Position numbers and translations under genes: made by a program | In this document: piece by piece, positions 42,525 to 53,121 of the stretch | How positions within the stretch are numbered: the first letter of the stretch is position 1 | Layout of the letters: each line of letters starts with the position of its first letter | From: Gaiellasilicea sp963806955 | GTDB lineage: Bacteria > Actinomycetota > Thermoleophilia > Gaiellales > Gaiellaceae | Direction of reading: 5' to 3' | NCBI GenBank assembly: GCA_963806955.1 | Contig: CAWDZG010000002.1 | Location: 496,001 to 560,000 of the forward strand | DNA: 64,000 nucleotides | The notes under the pieces: generated by a model | The model's database searches: none | Told to the model about the DNA's origin: nothing | The model's input: only the letters and a program-made list of their open reading frames with translations

Positions 42525-43393
42525 CGCGCGAGCTTAATCTCGATCAGCCCCGGCGCGTGCTCGACCTGCAGGGTCGTGTGCTCGAGCTCGAACTCCCGGC
42601 GCAGGAGCAGTTCGAGCTCGCGGCGGATCGCGTGGCAGTCGGCGCCGGGCTCGACGAGCACGTGCGCCGAGAGCGCAGGGAACCCGGAGGTGATCGTCCA
42701 CAGGTGGAGGTCGTGCACCTCGACGACACCGTCCGTCTCGGTGATGGCGGCGCTCACCGCGCGCACGTCCATCCCGGCGGGCGCGCCCTCGAGCAGGACG
42801 CCAACCGTCTCGCGGAGGACGCCGAAGGTACTGCCGATCACGAGCACGCCGATCACGAGGCCGGCGAGCGGGTCCGCGTAGGCCCAGCCGGTCGCGAGCA
42901 CGACGATGCCCGCGACGACGACGCCGACCGAGGCACCCAGGTCGGCGAGCACGTGGAGCTTGGCGGCGCGAACGTTGAGCCCGCTGCCCGCTCCGTGGAG
43001 GATGCGCGCGGCGGCGAGATTGACCACGAGCCCCGCGGCGCCGGTCGCGAGCACGAGCGCGCCGGTCACCCCGGGCGGCTCGGAGAGCCGGCCGACGGCC
43101 TCCCAGACGATCCAGCCGCCGAGGAAGACGAGCACGACCGCGTTCACGAGCGCGGCGAGCACCTCCGCGCGCCGCCAGCCGAAGCTGCGCTCCGGCGTGG
43201 CCGGCCGTTGCGCGATCCAGGCGGCTCCGAGCGCGAGCCCGAGCGCGAGCGCGTCGGAGAGCATGTGGGCGGCGTCGGCGAGCAGCGCGAGCGACCCGGC
43301 CGCGAGCCCTGCGACGACCTCCACTCCGGCGAAGCCGAGCACGAGTGCCAGCGCAACCGCGAGCGCGCGCTTCTCTCCGCCGTGCGTGTGCAC
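42521..43393 (-). CDS. Cation diffusion facilitator (Zn/Co/Cd efflux)
   Basis: 290 residues, six membrane helices plus a C-terminal cytoplasmic domain. Helix 2 and 5 metal sites: ALLADAAHMLSDALALGLAL (the HxxxD of the binding site) and KLHVLADLGASVGVVVAG. The C-terminal dimerisation domain contains VEVHDLHLWTITSGFPALSAH. N-terminal MHTHGGEKR has a short His pair. CzcD-like, exporting Zn or related ions. GTG start with TACCGT 6 bases upstream. First gene of the CDF-SDR-MATE operon. Confidence 0.92.
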   Translation of the reverse strand: MHTHGGEKRALAVALALVLGFAGVEVVAGLAAGSLALLADAAHMLSDALALGLALGAAWIAQRPATPERSFGWRRAEVLAALVNAVVLVFLGGWIVWEAVGRLSEPPGVTGALVLATGAAGLVVNLAAARILHGAGSGLNVRAAKLHVLADLGASVGVVVAGIVVLATGWAYADPLAGLVIGVLVIGSTFGVLRETVGVLLEGAPAGMDVRAVSAAITETDGVVEVHDLHLWTITSGFPALSAHVLVEPGADCHAIRRELELLLRREFELEHTTLQVEHAPGLIEIKLAR

Positions 43394-43399
43394 CCGCTC

Positions 43400-43405
43400 A
43401 CGGTA
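43400..43405 (-). promoter_or_regulatory. -10 box TACCGT for the leaderless CDF gene
   Basis: Minus-strand TACCGT, then 6 bases, then the GTG start. Confidence 0.45.
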
Positions 43406-43440
43406 GCGCGAGCGGTTCTCGAACCTGTAATGATCGGCTG

Positions 43441-44660
<1,220 letters not shown>

Positions 44661-44664
<4 letters not shown>

Positions 44665-45989
44665 TGAGGAAGCACCGCTTGCTGCTTGTGCTGGCACTAC
44701 TCGTCGGAGCACTGTCGCTGCTGGTAGCAGGCTGCGGCGGTGACGACGACGAGAGCGCCGGGGATGGAGGCACGACCGAGGCCGCGGCCACCACCGAGGC
44801 GGAGAGCGTCACAGGCTCGATCACGATCGCAGGGCTCTGGACCGGCGGCGAGGGCGAGTCCTTCCAGGCCGTGCTCGACGGCTTCAAGGAGCAGTATCCG
44901 GACGTGAACGTCACGTATCAGCCGGCCGGAGAAGACCTGCCGACGATCCTCGCAACCGGAGTCGAGGGCGGGAACCCGCCTGACCTTGCGTCGCTCTCCT
45001 CGCCCGGAGTGATCAAGAGCTTCGTCGACAAGGGCTCGCTGCAGCCGATCGACTTCGCCACCGACGCCCTCGCGGAGAACTACTCCGAGAGCTTCGTCAA
45101 CCTGACGACGTTCGACGGCAAGACGTACGGCGTTGTTTTCAAGGGCGCCAACAAATCGACCATCTGGTACAACACGCAGGCGTTCGAGGACGCCGGTGTC
45201 GAACCGCCCTCGACCTGGGACGACCTGCTGGCGGCGGGCGACACGCTGAAGGCGTCGGGTGTGACGCCGTACTCCGTCGGCGCGGCCGACGGCTGGACGC
45301 TCACCGACCTGTTCGAGAACGTCTACCTGCGCACCGCGGGCGGCGACAAGTACGACCAGCTCGCGACGCACGAGATCCCGTGGACCGACCAGTCGGTCAA
45401 GGACGCGCTCGCGGAGATGGCGAAGATCTTCCAGTCCGACAACATGGCCGGGGGCACGAGCAGCGCGCTCCAGACCGACTTCCCGACCTCGGTGACCCAG
45501 GTCTTCGTCGACCCGCCGAAGGCGGCGATGGTGATGGAGGGTGACTTCGTCGGCACGTTCATCAACACCGAGACCAACGCGAAGGTCGGCGAGGGCGCGG
45601 ACGTGTTCACGTTCCCGTCGATCAACGACTCGCCGCCGGTCGTCGTCGGCGCCGGCGACAGCATCGTCATGTTCAAGGACAGCCCCGCCGCCCGGGCGAT
45701 GATCACCTACCTGGCGTCGGCCGAGGCGGCCGAGCTCTGGGCCGCGCGCGGCGGCTTCTCGTCGCCGAACAAGCAGCTCGACGAGAGCGTGTACCCCGAC
45801 GACACGACGCGGAAGCTCGCCTCGGAGCTCGCCCAGGCGGAGACGTTCCGCTTCGACCTCTCCGACCTGCAGCCGCAGGTGCTGAACGAGGCACTGTTCG
45901 CCGAGCTCGCGAACTTCGTCAAGAACCCGTCGGACATCGACGGGACGACGGAGAAGCTCGAGGCGGCGGCGAAGAAGGCGTACCCGTAA
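44661..45989 (+). CDS. Sugar ABC transporter substrate-binding lipoprotein
   Basis: 442-residue family 1 extracellular solute-binding protein. Signal peptide with lipobox LLVAGC, a Asp/Thr/Ala-rich linker, then the binding fold (SITIAGLWTGGEGESFQAVL, FKEQYPDVNVTYQPAGEDLP, YGVVFKGANKSTIWYNTQAF, AMVMEGDFVGTF). This layout is typical of oligosaccharide or glycoside binding proteins. Start GTG 44661 or ATG 44664; AGGGAGGGG lies just upstream. Sugar specificity is not visible; alpha-mannosides are suggested only by the hydrolases at the other end of the cluster. Confidence 0.93.
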
Positions 45990-45995
45990 GGACCC

Positions 45996-47339
45996 GTGTC
46001 GAGCACTGGTAGCTCGACGGTCACGGCGGCACCTCCGGTGACGGAGGTGCCGCCACCGCCGTCCTCGCGAGGAAGGCATGCGATCACGCTCGGGTTCCTC
46101 GCGCCCGCGATCTTCTTCCTCGGCGTCTGGGTCGTGTACCCGGCCGTCCGGACGCTGATCCGGAGCTTCTTCTCGGACCGCGGCGGCGACTTCGTCTGGT
46201 TCGACAACTACGAGACCATGTTCCGGGACGAGACGATCCAGACGGCGATCAAGAACAACGTCATCTGGGTGCTCGTCGTGCCCGCCGGCGTCACGGCGCT
46301 CGGCCTGCTCTTCGCCGTCCTCACCGAGAAGGTGCCGTGGGCGCCGGCGTTCAAGATCGCCGTCTTCGTGCCGCTCGCCGTCTCGCTGTTCGCGGTCGGC
46401 GTGATCTGGCGGATCATGTACCAGCAGGACCCCGACCGGGGTGCGATCAACGCCGGCATCGTCGCGGTCCAGGGACTCTTCACCGAGCAGGGGGCGCTGA
46501 CGACGGCGAAACCCTCGACCGACGCCCTGGCCGGGTCGCCGCAGGGCGGCCTCCGGCTGGAGAAGACCCTCAAGCCCGGCTCGGTGGCGTTGCTCGGGCT
46601 GACCGCGATCAAGGCGACCGAGCTCCCCTCGGATCCCGAGCAGGCGGCGCAGCCCGAGGCGATGCAGGGCGGGATCACCGGTGTCGTCTGGAGAGACTTC
46701 AAGCCCGGCGGCGGAACGCCGGGCGTGGTCGAGCAGGAGGAGGTCGGCCTCGGCGGGATCAAGATCAGGCTCCGCAGCGCGGACGGAGAGGAGGTCGGCT
46801 CGACGACGAGCGAGTCCGACGGCAGCTTCGCCTTCGCGGAGCTCGAGGACGGCGACTACCGCGTCGCGATCGCCAAGGAGACCTTCGCCGAGCCTTTCCA
46901 GGGGTTCAACTGGCTCGGCGACCGCCTGATCACGCCGTCGCTCCTGATCGCGTTCCTCTGGGTGCAGGCGGGCTTCGCGATGGTGATCATCGCGGCCGGC
47001 CTCGCAGCGATCCCGCGCGACCTGCTCGAGGCCGCCCGCACCGACGGCGGCACCGAGTGGCAGGTGTTCCGGCGCATCACCGTCCCCCAGCTGATGCCGG
47101 TGCTGATCGTGGTGCTCGTGACGCAGATCATCGGCGTGCTGAAGGTGTTCGACCTCGTCGTCTCGATCGTGCCGTCCTCGGGCCGCGACAGCGCCACCGT
47201 GATCGCGGTCGAGATGTACGAGCGCTCGTTCAGCGGCCAGAACCGCTTCGGCTTCGGTGCCGCGATCTCGACCTTCATGTTCGTGCTCTTCGTCCCGTTC
47301 CTCATCCTCAACATCCGCCGCTTCCGGAGGGAGAACTGA
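45996..47339 (+). CDS. Sugar ABC transporter permease with inserted SdrD_B/CarboxypepD_reg-like domain
   Basis: MalF-type permease, 447 residues against a usual 290-320. Helices begin at about residue 30 (ITLGFLAPAIFFLGVWVVYP); VPLAVSLFAVGVIWRIMYQ ends the third, and the last three helices resume after 310. Between lies about 150 extra residues: a Gln/Ala/Pro-rich linker and, at about 225-296, a beta-sandwich with GGITGVVWRDFKPGGG, GLGGIKIRLRSADGEEVGST and SDGSFAFAELEDGDYRVAI, the pattern of SdrD B-repeat/carboxypeptidase-regulatory-like domains. The EAA loop (PRDLLEAARTDGGTEWQVFR) is intact. The insert should face outward, and may aid ligand or binding-protein capture. Confidence 0.88.
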   Translation: MSSTGSSTVTAAPPVTEVPPPPSSRGRHAITLGFLAPAIFFLGVWVVYPAVRTLIRSFFSDRGGDFVWFDNYETMFRDETIQTAIKNNVIWVLVVPAGVTALGLLFAVLTEKVPWAPAFKIAVFVPLAVSLFAVGVIWRIMYQQDPDRGAINAGIVAVQGLFTEQGALTTAKPSTDALAGSPQGGLRLEKTLKPGSVALLGLTAIKATELPSDPEQAAQPEAMQGGITGVVWRDFKPGGGTPGVVEQEEVGLGGIKIRLRSADGEEVGSTTSESDGSFAFAELEDGDYRVAIAKETFAEPFQGFNWLGDRLITPSLLIAFLWVQAGFAMVIIAAGLAAIPRDLLEAARTDGGTEWQVFRRITVPQLMPVLIVVLVTQIIGVLKVFDLVVSIVPSSGRDSATVIAVEMYERSFSGQNRFGFGAAISTFMFVLFVPFLILNIRRFRREN

Positions 47340-48226
47340 TGGCCGTCGCCGAGGCCCGTGCAGAGCCGGTCGTGATCGAGGAGGGCGTCGCGACGCGTCT
47401 GCTCCGCGTGCTCGGCAAGGCGCCCGTCCACATTGCCCTCGCCGTCATCGGCGTGCTCTGGCTGATGCCGACGATCGGGCTCCTCTTCACGTCGCTGCTC
47501 ACACCCTCGGACGCGCAGTCGGCGGGTTGGTGGCAGGTGTTCTCGCAGCCGAGCATCGTGACGTTCGAGAACTACGGCAACATCTTCCGGGACGACGGCA
47601 TCGTCGGATCGCTCTGGGTGACGGCCCAGGTGACGCTCGGCGCGACGATCCTGCCGATCCTCGTCGCTTCGCTGGCCGGCTACGCCTTCGCGTGGCTCGA
47701 GTTCCCGGGCCGCGACTGGATCTTCCTCGGCGTGATCGCGCTCCTCGTCGTGCCGCTGCAGATGTCGCTGATCCCGATCTTCGAGCTCTACAACAAGACC
47801 GGCCTCTACGACACGATCGTCGGGCTCGTCTTCTTCCACAGCGCCTTCGCCCTGCCCTTCGGCATCTTCCTGCTGCGGAACTTCTTCGCGGGCATACCCC
47901 GAGACCTGCTCGAGGCAGCCCGCATCGACGGCGCGTCCGAGCTCAGGATCTTCGCCCGCGTGATCCTGCCGCTCGGGATCCCGGCGATCGCGGCGCTCGG
48001 GATCTTCCAGGTGCTGTTCGTCTGGAACGACCTGCTCGTCGGGCTCGTCCTGGCGCAGGAGAACAAGCCGATCGCGCCCGAGATCTTCTCCCAGCTGCGC
48101 CAGTTCGGCGCGAATCTCGAGATCATCGCCCCGGCGGCGTTCTTCTCCGCCGTGATCCCGTTGACGATCTTCGCGATGTTCCAGCGGTACTTCGTCGAGG
48201 GGCTCCTGGCCGGCTCCGTAAAGTAG
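47339..48226 (+). CDS. Sugar ABC transporter permease (MalG-like)
   Basis: 295 residues, six helices, normal length. The EAA loop is PRDLLEAARIDGASELRIFA, with VPLQMSLIPIFELYNKTGLY and FHSAFALPFGIFLLRNFF before it. ATG overlaps the preceding stop by one base (TGATG), with GGAGG ten bases upstream. Partner of the insert-bearing permease. Its end carries the TAAAGT box used by the next gene. Confidence 0.93.
   Translation: MAVAEARAEPVVIEEGVATRLLRVLGKAPVHIALAVIGVLWLMPTIGLLFTSLLTPSDAQSAGWWQVFSQPSIVTFENYGNIFRDDGIVGSLWVTAQVTLGATILPILVASLAGYAFAWLEFPGRDWIFLGVIALLVVPLQMSLIPIFELYNKTGLYDTIVGLVFFHSAFALPFGIFLLRNFFAGIPRDLLEAARIDGASELRIFARVILPLGIPAIAALGIFQVLFVWNDLLVGLVLAQENKPIAPEIFSQLRQFGANLEIIAPAAFFSAVIPLTIFAMFQRYFVEGLLAGSVK
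48219..48224 (+). promoter_or_regulatory. -10 box TAAAGT within the permease stop region
   Basis: TAAAGT followed by 6 bases and the ATG of the flavoprotein gene, suggesting that gene can be transcribed on its own as a leaderless mRNA. Confidence 0.4.
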
Positions 48227-48230
48227 GTCG

Positions 48231-49335
48231 ATGGCTGAACGTGTCGCGATCGTCGGCTCGGGGCTCGGCGGCCTCGTCGCCTACGCGACCCTGCGCCACG
48301 GCGGGCTCGGGCCGTCCGAGATCGCAGTGTTCGGGGCCGACCCCGACCCGGTGGCCGCCTGGCGCCCGCGCGCCGCGGCGATCCGCCAGCGCCGGATGCG
48401 CTCGGAGAGCGACGGCCACTGCCTGCCGCGCTCGTTCCCCGGGCTCGCCGTGCGCGAGGCGGCCCGCACGCTCTCCCCCGTCCCGCTCGTGCGCACCGCG
48501 TTCGACCGGTACCGGCCCAGCGTCGACGACTTCCTCGTCCACGTCACCGAGGTGCGCGAGCGCAGCGGCTGGGACTGCGAGCTTCCGGCCCGCCAGGATC
48601 GAGCGCGTGCGCGCGGTGGCGGGCGGGTTCGAGCTCGACGGCCACGGCGTGTTCAGGCACGTGCTGCTCTCGCCGGGCCATCCGGGCCACGCCCTGCCGG
48701 AGGCGCTCGCCGGCGATCCACGCGTCGTCCACGCCTACGAGCCGCACGACTACGCGGACAGCGTCGCGATCGTCGGCGCCGGCATGGCCGCGGCGACCGA
48801 GTGGCTGAACGCGCTCGCCGCCGGCTCCGACGTGACCTCGGTCCGGCGGCGCGAGCCGGTCCGCCGGCCGCTGAACGTCGACCGGACGCTCTTCTCCAAG
48901 CGCGGACTCGCGGGCTTCCACGGAACCGCACACGGCGAGCGGGCCGAGCTGCTGCGCCGGCTCTCGCAGCCGTCCTACCCGCCCGGCCGCGCCTGGGACG
49001 AGCCGCTCGCGCAGGCCGAACGCGAGGGCCGCTTCCGCGTCGAGGCCGAGCTGAACGGGGCGCGCCAGGTGATCTGCGCGACCGGGTTCGAGCGCGGTTT
49101 CGCGCACGATCCGCTCCTGCGCGGGCTGGTGCGCGAGCACGGCCTCGAGACGGTGGAGCGCTGGCTCGTGCTCGCGCCCGACTCGACGGTGCCGTCGCTG
49201 ACCGACGACACGCGCACGCTGTCGCTCGCCGGCGCGCCGGCGCAGTGGGCCTATCCCGCGGCGGACACGCTCGTCGGGATGAAGTACGCGGCGCGGCGCT
49301 TTCTACGCAGGATCGGACGATGTCCTACACGCTGA
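48231..49335 (+). pseudogene. FAD/NAD(P)-binding oxidoreductase, frameshifted
   Basis: Flavoprotein with two Rossmann motifs: FAD at VAIVGSGLGGLVAYATLRHG (residues 5-24) and a second nucleotide site at VAIVGAGMAAATEWLNALAA, as in flavin monooxygenases and lysine/ornithine N-hydroxylase relatives. VICATGFERGF is the typical ATG motif before the C-terminus. Frame 3 runs to about base 48590 (WDCELPAR), then frame 1 continues (RIERVRAVAGGFELDGHGVF) to TGA 49333-49335, overlapping the next start. One indel near GGCCCGCCAGG. Substrate unknown; position after a sugar uptake operon may be incidental. Confidence 0.78.
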
Positions 49336-50483
49336 GAGGCCGCATCGAGTCCCGCCTCGCAGCCGCGTTGCTGCCGTTCGCCGCCGCGCTCGCGCTCGCG
49401 CCCGTGCTGCACGCGTGGTGGCCGATCGAGCTCGTCGGCCTGATGGTCGCGGTCGGCGTGGTGCTCGACGCCGCCGTCTATCACCGGCGGCTTCCCTACC
49501 AGCCGGCGTGGACCGCGGTGCCGCTCGGCCTGCTCGAGCTCGGCCTGACGATGGGACTCGTGTTCCTGCTCGACCTCGGCGCGCCGCTCCGGCCCGCACT
49601 CGCCTTCTTCGCAGCCGCGTGGCTGCTCGCGCAGGTGCTCGGCCACGCCGGCCTGCCGCTCCTGCGGCTCAGCTATGCCGAGGACGGCGGCGAGCTCGGC
49701 CGCGCAGGAATGGGGCTCACTGCACTCGGCGCGGCGGCGGTCCTGCTCGTCGGCGGCACGGCGTGGACGATCCGGCCGCCGACGATCCGGCTCGCGGCCG
49801 GGGTGCACGAGGGGCCGCTCGTGCTCGACAAGCCGCAGCGGCTCGTCGGCGCGCCCGGAGCCGTCGTGCGCGGCGGCATCGTCGTCACCTCCGACGACGT
49901 CCACGTCCGCGACGTGACCGTCTTCGGAGGCGAGTACGGAATCGAGGTGCGCGGCTCCGAGAGCGTCGTGCTCGAACGCGTCCGGATCGGCGGGGCGACG
50001 ATGGACGGCATCTCCGCCCGGCGGAGCTCCGTGCGGATCTCCGACTGCCGCATCGACTCGCCGCGCACCGCAGGCGCCCAGGGCATCGACATCTCGTTCG
50101 CGCTCACGGTGCCGCCGAGCACGGTCGAGCGGTGCCGCGTCACCGGAGGCTCCGAGGGCATCGTCTCGCATCTCGCGACCGTCCTGATCCGGGACAACGA
50201 CGTGAGCGGCACGAGCCTGCGCGGGATCGCCGTCACGGAGATGTCGATGGGCGAGGTGGACGACAACCGCGTACGCGACGCAACCGGCGTCGCGATCTTC
50301 TGCGGCGACTACTCGCACTGCACGATCACGGACAACACCGTCAGCGGGACGCGGCCGGACCCGTCGGGCAACCCGACGCGAAACGGCTTCGGGATCATCT
50401 CCTACTTCGGCGCGGTCGCTCGGGTCGGCGGCAACAACACCACCACGGCGGCGTTCATCGACGGCCGCCTCGAGCCCCACTGA
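49320..50483 (+). CDS. Membrane protein with right-handed beta-helix (NosD-like) domain
   Basis: 387 residues. Four to five N-terminal helices (LLPFAAALALAPVLHAWWPI, ELVGLMVAVGVVLDAAVY, LGLTMGLVFLLDLGAPLRPA, GLTALGAAAVLLVGGTAW) are followed by an outside parallel beta-helix of about 230 residues with PbH1-type repeats (VHVRDVTVFGGEYGIEVRGS, CRIDSPRTAGAQGIDISF, VLIRDNDVSGTSLRGIAVTE, CTITDNTVSGT). Such CASH/NosD folds bind or cleave polysaccharides. I see no catalytic triad. ATG start at 49320. With DUF4032 and the glycosidases nearby, a glycan-binding role is plausible. Confidence 0.8.
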   Translation: MSYTLRGRIESRLAAALLPFAAALALAPVLHAWWPIELVGLMVAVGVVLDAAVYHRRLPYQPAWTAVPLGLLELGLTMGLVFLLDLGAPLRPALAFFAAAWLLAQVLGHAGLPLLRLSYAEDGGELGRAGMGLTALGAAAVLLVGGTAWTIRPPTIRLAAGVHEGPLVLDKPQRLVGAPGAVVRGGIVVTSDDVHVRDVTVFGGEYGIEVRGSESVVLERVRIGGATMDGISARRSSVRISDCRIDSPRTAGAQGIDISFALTVPPSTVERCRVTGGSEGIVSHLATVLIRDNDVSGTSLRGIAVTEMSMGEVDDNRVRDATGVAIFCGDYSHCTITDNTVSGTRPDPSGNPTRNGFGIISYFGAVARVGGNNTTTAAFIDGRLEPH

Positions 50484-50492
50484 GCCCGCTGG

Positions 50493-51719
50493 ATGCCGCC
50501 ACGCCTGCAGCTGCTCGCCCGCACGGGACATCCGGACTTCCTCGACCTGCCCTGGGACGTCCCGCTCGAGGAGTGGCAATCGGAGCGCCTCGTCGACGTC
50601 GTCCGCGGCATCAGCCGCCACGTGGTCCGCTTCGTCAACTACGACGGCTCTCTCTACGCGCTGAAGGAGATCTCCGCCCCACTCGCCCGGCGCGAGTACG
50701 CACTGCTGCGGGCGCTCGCCGCCCAGCAGATGCCGGTGGTCGACGTCGTCGGCGTCGTCACGGAGCGGGACGGTGATCTCGATGCCGTCCTGATCACGCG
50801 CCACCTCGACTACTCGCTGCCGTTCCGGAAGCTCTTCGCCGGGCACGAGCTCCCCGATCTGCGCAACCGGCTGCTCGACGCGGGCGCCGAGCTCCTCGTG
50901 CGCCTTCACCTCGCGGGCTTCTTCTGGGGCGACTGCTCGCTCTCGAACACCCTCTTCCGCCGCGACGCGGGATCGCTGACCGCCTACCTGGTGGACGCCG
51001 AGACGGGGGAGCTCCATCCGCAGCTGAGCGACGGCCAGCGCCGGCACGACCTCGCGATCGCGGAGGAGAACGTGATCGGCGAGCTGCTCGACGTCGAGGC
51101 CGAGCTCGACGAGCCACAGCGGTTCGTGCCCGAGGACACGGCACGCGACCTCGTCGAGCGGTACGAGCGGCTCTGGTCCGAGCTCACCCGGGAGGAGGTC
51201 TTCGGCCCGGACGAGCGGTATCGGATCGAGGATCGCCTGCACCAGCTGAACGAGCTCGGCTTCGACGTCGAGGAGATCGAGCTCGTCGCGGCGGAAGACG
51301 GCTACCGGCTCCGGCTCGACCCGCAGGTGGTCGAACCCGGGCACCATCGCCGCCGGCTCTACGGCCTGACCGGCCTCGATGCCCTCGAGAACCAGGCTCG
51401 GCGGCTCCTCAACGATCTCGCCGGCTACCGCGCCGAGCTGGAGCAGACCGAGGGGCAGCTCCCGGAGACGGTCGTCGCGTACCGCTGGCTCGCGGAGGTC
51501 TTCGAGCCGACGATCGCAGCAGTGCCGAAGGAGCTGGGAGCGAAGCGGCAGGCGGCGGAGGTGTTCCACGAGATCCTCGAGCACCGCTGGTATCTCTCGC
51601 AGCAGGCCGGCAGCGACATCGGCATGAAGCGCGCAATCGAGTCCTATCTCGAGAGCGTGCTCCCGAACGAGCCGGACGAGCGGACCGTGCTGGAGCCGCT
51701 GGAGGAAGAGAGCGACTAG
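50493..51719 (+). CDS. DUF4032 protein with kinase-like N-terminal domain
   Basis: 408 residues. The N-terminal 190 residues read as a small protein-kinase/lipopolysaccharide-kinase-like fold: ATP-lysine candidate in LYALKEIS (Lys58), Glu68, catalytic loop FFWGDCSLSNTLF (Asp147, Asn152) and a DFG-position Asp in YLVDAETGEL (Asp168). The C-terminal half is DUF4032, helical, ending in acidic EEESD. Activity is unproven for the family. ATG at 50493; 9 bases after the beta-helix gene. Ends in CTAG shared with the convergent glycosidase. Confidence 0.82.
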   Translation: MPPRLQLLARTGHPDFLDLPWDVPLEEWQSERLVDVVRGISRHVVRFVNYDGSLYALKEISAPLARREYALLRALAAQQMPVVDVVGVVTERDGDLDAVLITRHLDYSLPFRKLFAGHELPDLRNRLLDAGAELLVRLHLAGFFWGDCSLSNTLFRRDAGSLTAYLVDAETGELHPQLSDGQRRHDLAIAEENVIGELLDVEAELDEPQRFVPEDTARDLVERYERLWSELTREEVFGPDERYRIEDRLHQLNELGFDVEEIELVAAEDGYRLRLDPQVVEPGHHRRRLYGLTGLDALENQARRLLNDLAGYRAELEQTEGQLPETVVAYRWLAEVFEPTIAAVPKELGAKRQAAEVFHEILEHRWYLSQQAGSDIGMKRAIESYLESVLPNEPDERTVLEPLEEESD

Positions 51720-53119
51720 ACGGCGGTGAGGACGAGCCGCCGGCTGCCGGTGCCGGCCGCCGGGACGAACGCCTCCCCGGCCCGTCCGTCCACGAGCGCG
51801 CCCGGTCGTTCCCCCCGCCGGACGGTCACGTCGACGACCTGCCCGCGGTAGCGGACCCCCGTCAGCTCGAGCTCCTCGAGCCCGTCCGGGAGGAGCGGGT
51901 GGAAGTGGGCTCCGGCCGGCGAGAGCCGCATCCCGACGACGGCGGCGAGCACGATCCGGAGGAGGGCGGTCGCGCTCCACGTCTGCCGGGGCTCGGACTC
52001 CCAGAGCTCCACCCCGGCGCCCGCGCGCTCCTGCAACCCGCCGTACGGCAGGCCCGTCTGCGGGTGGTAGAGCTCGACGAACTGCCCGTCGCGGACTGCG
52101 TGGCGGGCGAGTGCGCCGAGCTCGTGCGCGACGAGGTCGGCGCGGCCTGCACGGGCCGCCGCCTCGGCCCAGAAGGCCTGGATCGGCGGCCAGACCGTGC
52201 CGCTGTGGCGGCCGACGTGGCCGTCGCGGGCATAGCGCTCGAAGGGCGGCCAGAGGCAGGGCACGCCCGCCGGCGTCACGTGCTGGGCCTGGAGGACCGC
52301 GTCGCGCTGCGGCCCCGACGCGACCCCGAAGAGAATCGCGAAGGCGTGACCGAACCCCTCCTGCACGTCCGAGTCGCCGAGCGGGTCGACGAGGTAGCGG
52401 TACTGGCCTTGCTCCGCCACCCAGAAATGGCGCTCGATCGCGGCCCGCAGCGCTTCGGCCCGCGCGCTCCAACCGGCGTCGGGCGGCTCCCCCAGCTCGG
52501 CCGCCATCCGCTCGGCGAGCTCGTAGGCGTGCACGTACGCGCAGTTGGTCGAGAGCGCGTGCATCGGCAGCCCCTCGCCCGGCCGCGCGAGCGCGCCGGG
52601 AGTCAGGTCGCGCCAGCCCATGATGTTGTGGTGGCCGGCCTCGGCGTACGGATCAGGGTAAGCCGAGATTCCGTCCGCGTAGACGGCGCCGCCACGGAAG
52701 AGGCCGAGCTCCTCGCTCAGCTCGGTCCGCTCGAAGTGGCGCAGCGAGTTGCGAACCGCCTCCAGCGCCAGGCCGAGGAAGTCGCTATCGCCGGTGACGA
52801 GGTAGTGCGACCAGGCGCCGGGGGCCCAGACGACGGCGTCCCAGTACTCGCCGCCGATCCGGAGCTCTCCGTCGCGGCGCTCGAGCACCGCAAGCAGCGT
52901 GTTCCGCGCGACATCGGGCCGAAGCAGCCCGCCGGCGTTCCAGACATTGATCGCCGCGTCGCGTGTCCACGGCGTCGGATAGCCCCCACCCGCGAGGACA
53001 ACCGGCTCCTTGCGCTCGAGCACGCCGCCGCGGAAGGGACGCGTGTTCGACTCCAGGTCGGCGAGCGCGAGCACGAATGCGCGGTCGAGCTCGGGCGAGC
53101 TCGTGCGCAGCTCGGGCAC
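51716..53119 (-). CDS. (alpha/alpha)6-barrel glycosidase (GH63/debranching-like)
   Basis: 467 residues. Family marks: GGGYPTPWTRDAAINVWNAG near residue 45 (catalytic Asp in TRDA), WAPGAWSHYLVTGD, GHHNIMGWRDL, HSGTVWPPIQAFWAEAAARA and VELWESEPRQTWSATALL read in parts (GVELWESEPRQ, TWSATALLRIVLAAV; catalytic Glu candidate in ELWESEP). Resembles GH63 and mannosylglycerate-hydrolase or amylo-alpha-1,6-glucosidase-type enzymes. GTG at 53119 follows the mannosidase stop by 2 bases; a CTG at 53125 overlapping that stop is in the same frame. Co-transcribed with the alpha-mannosidase, so an alpha-mannoside substrate is inferred. No signal peptide: cytoplasmic. Confidence 0.82.
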   Translation of the reverse strand: MPELRTSSPELDRAFVLALADLESNTRPFRGGVLERKEPVVLAGGGYPTPWTRDAAINVWNAGGLLRPDVARNTLLAVLERRDGELRIGGEYWDAVVWAPGAWSHYLVTGDSDFLGLALEAVRNSLRHFERTELSEELGLFRGGAVYADGISAYPDPYAEAGHHNIMGWRDLTPGALARPGEGLPMHALSTNCAYVHAYELAERMAAELGEPPDAGWSARAEALRAAIERHFWVAEQGQYRYLVDPLGDSDVQEGFGHAFAILFGVASGPQRDAVLQAQHVTPAGVPCLWPPFERYARDGHVGRHSGTVWPPIQAFWAEAAARAGRADLVAHELGALARHAVRDGQFVELYHPQTGLPYGGLQERAGAGVELWESEPRQTWSATALLRIVLAAVVGMRLSPAGAHFHPLLPDGLEELELTGVRYRGQVVDVTVRRGERPGALVDGRAGEAFVPAAGTGSRRLVLTAV

Positions 53120-53121
53120 GG

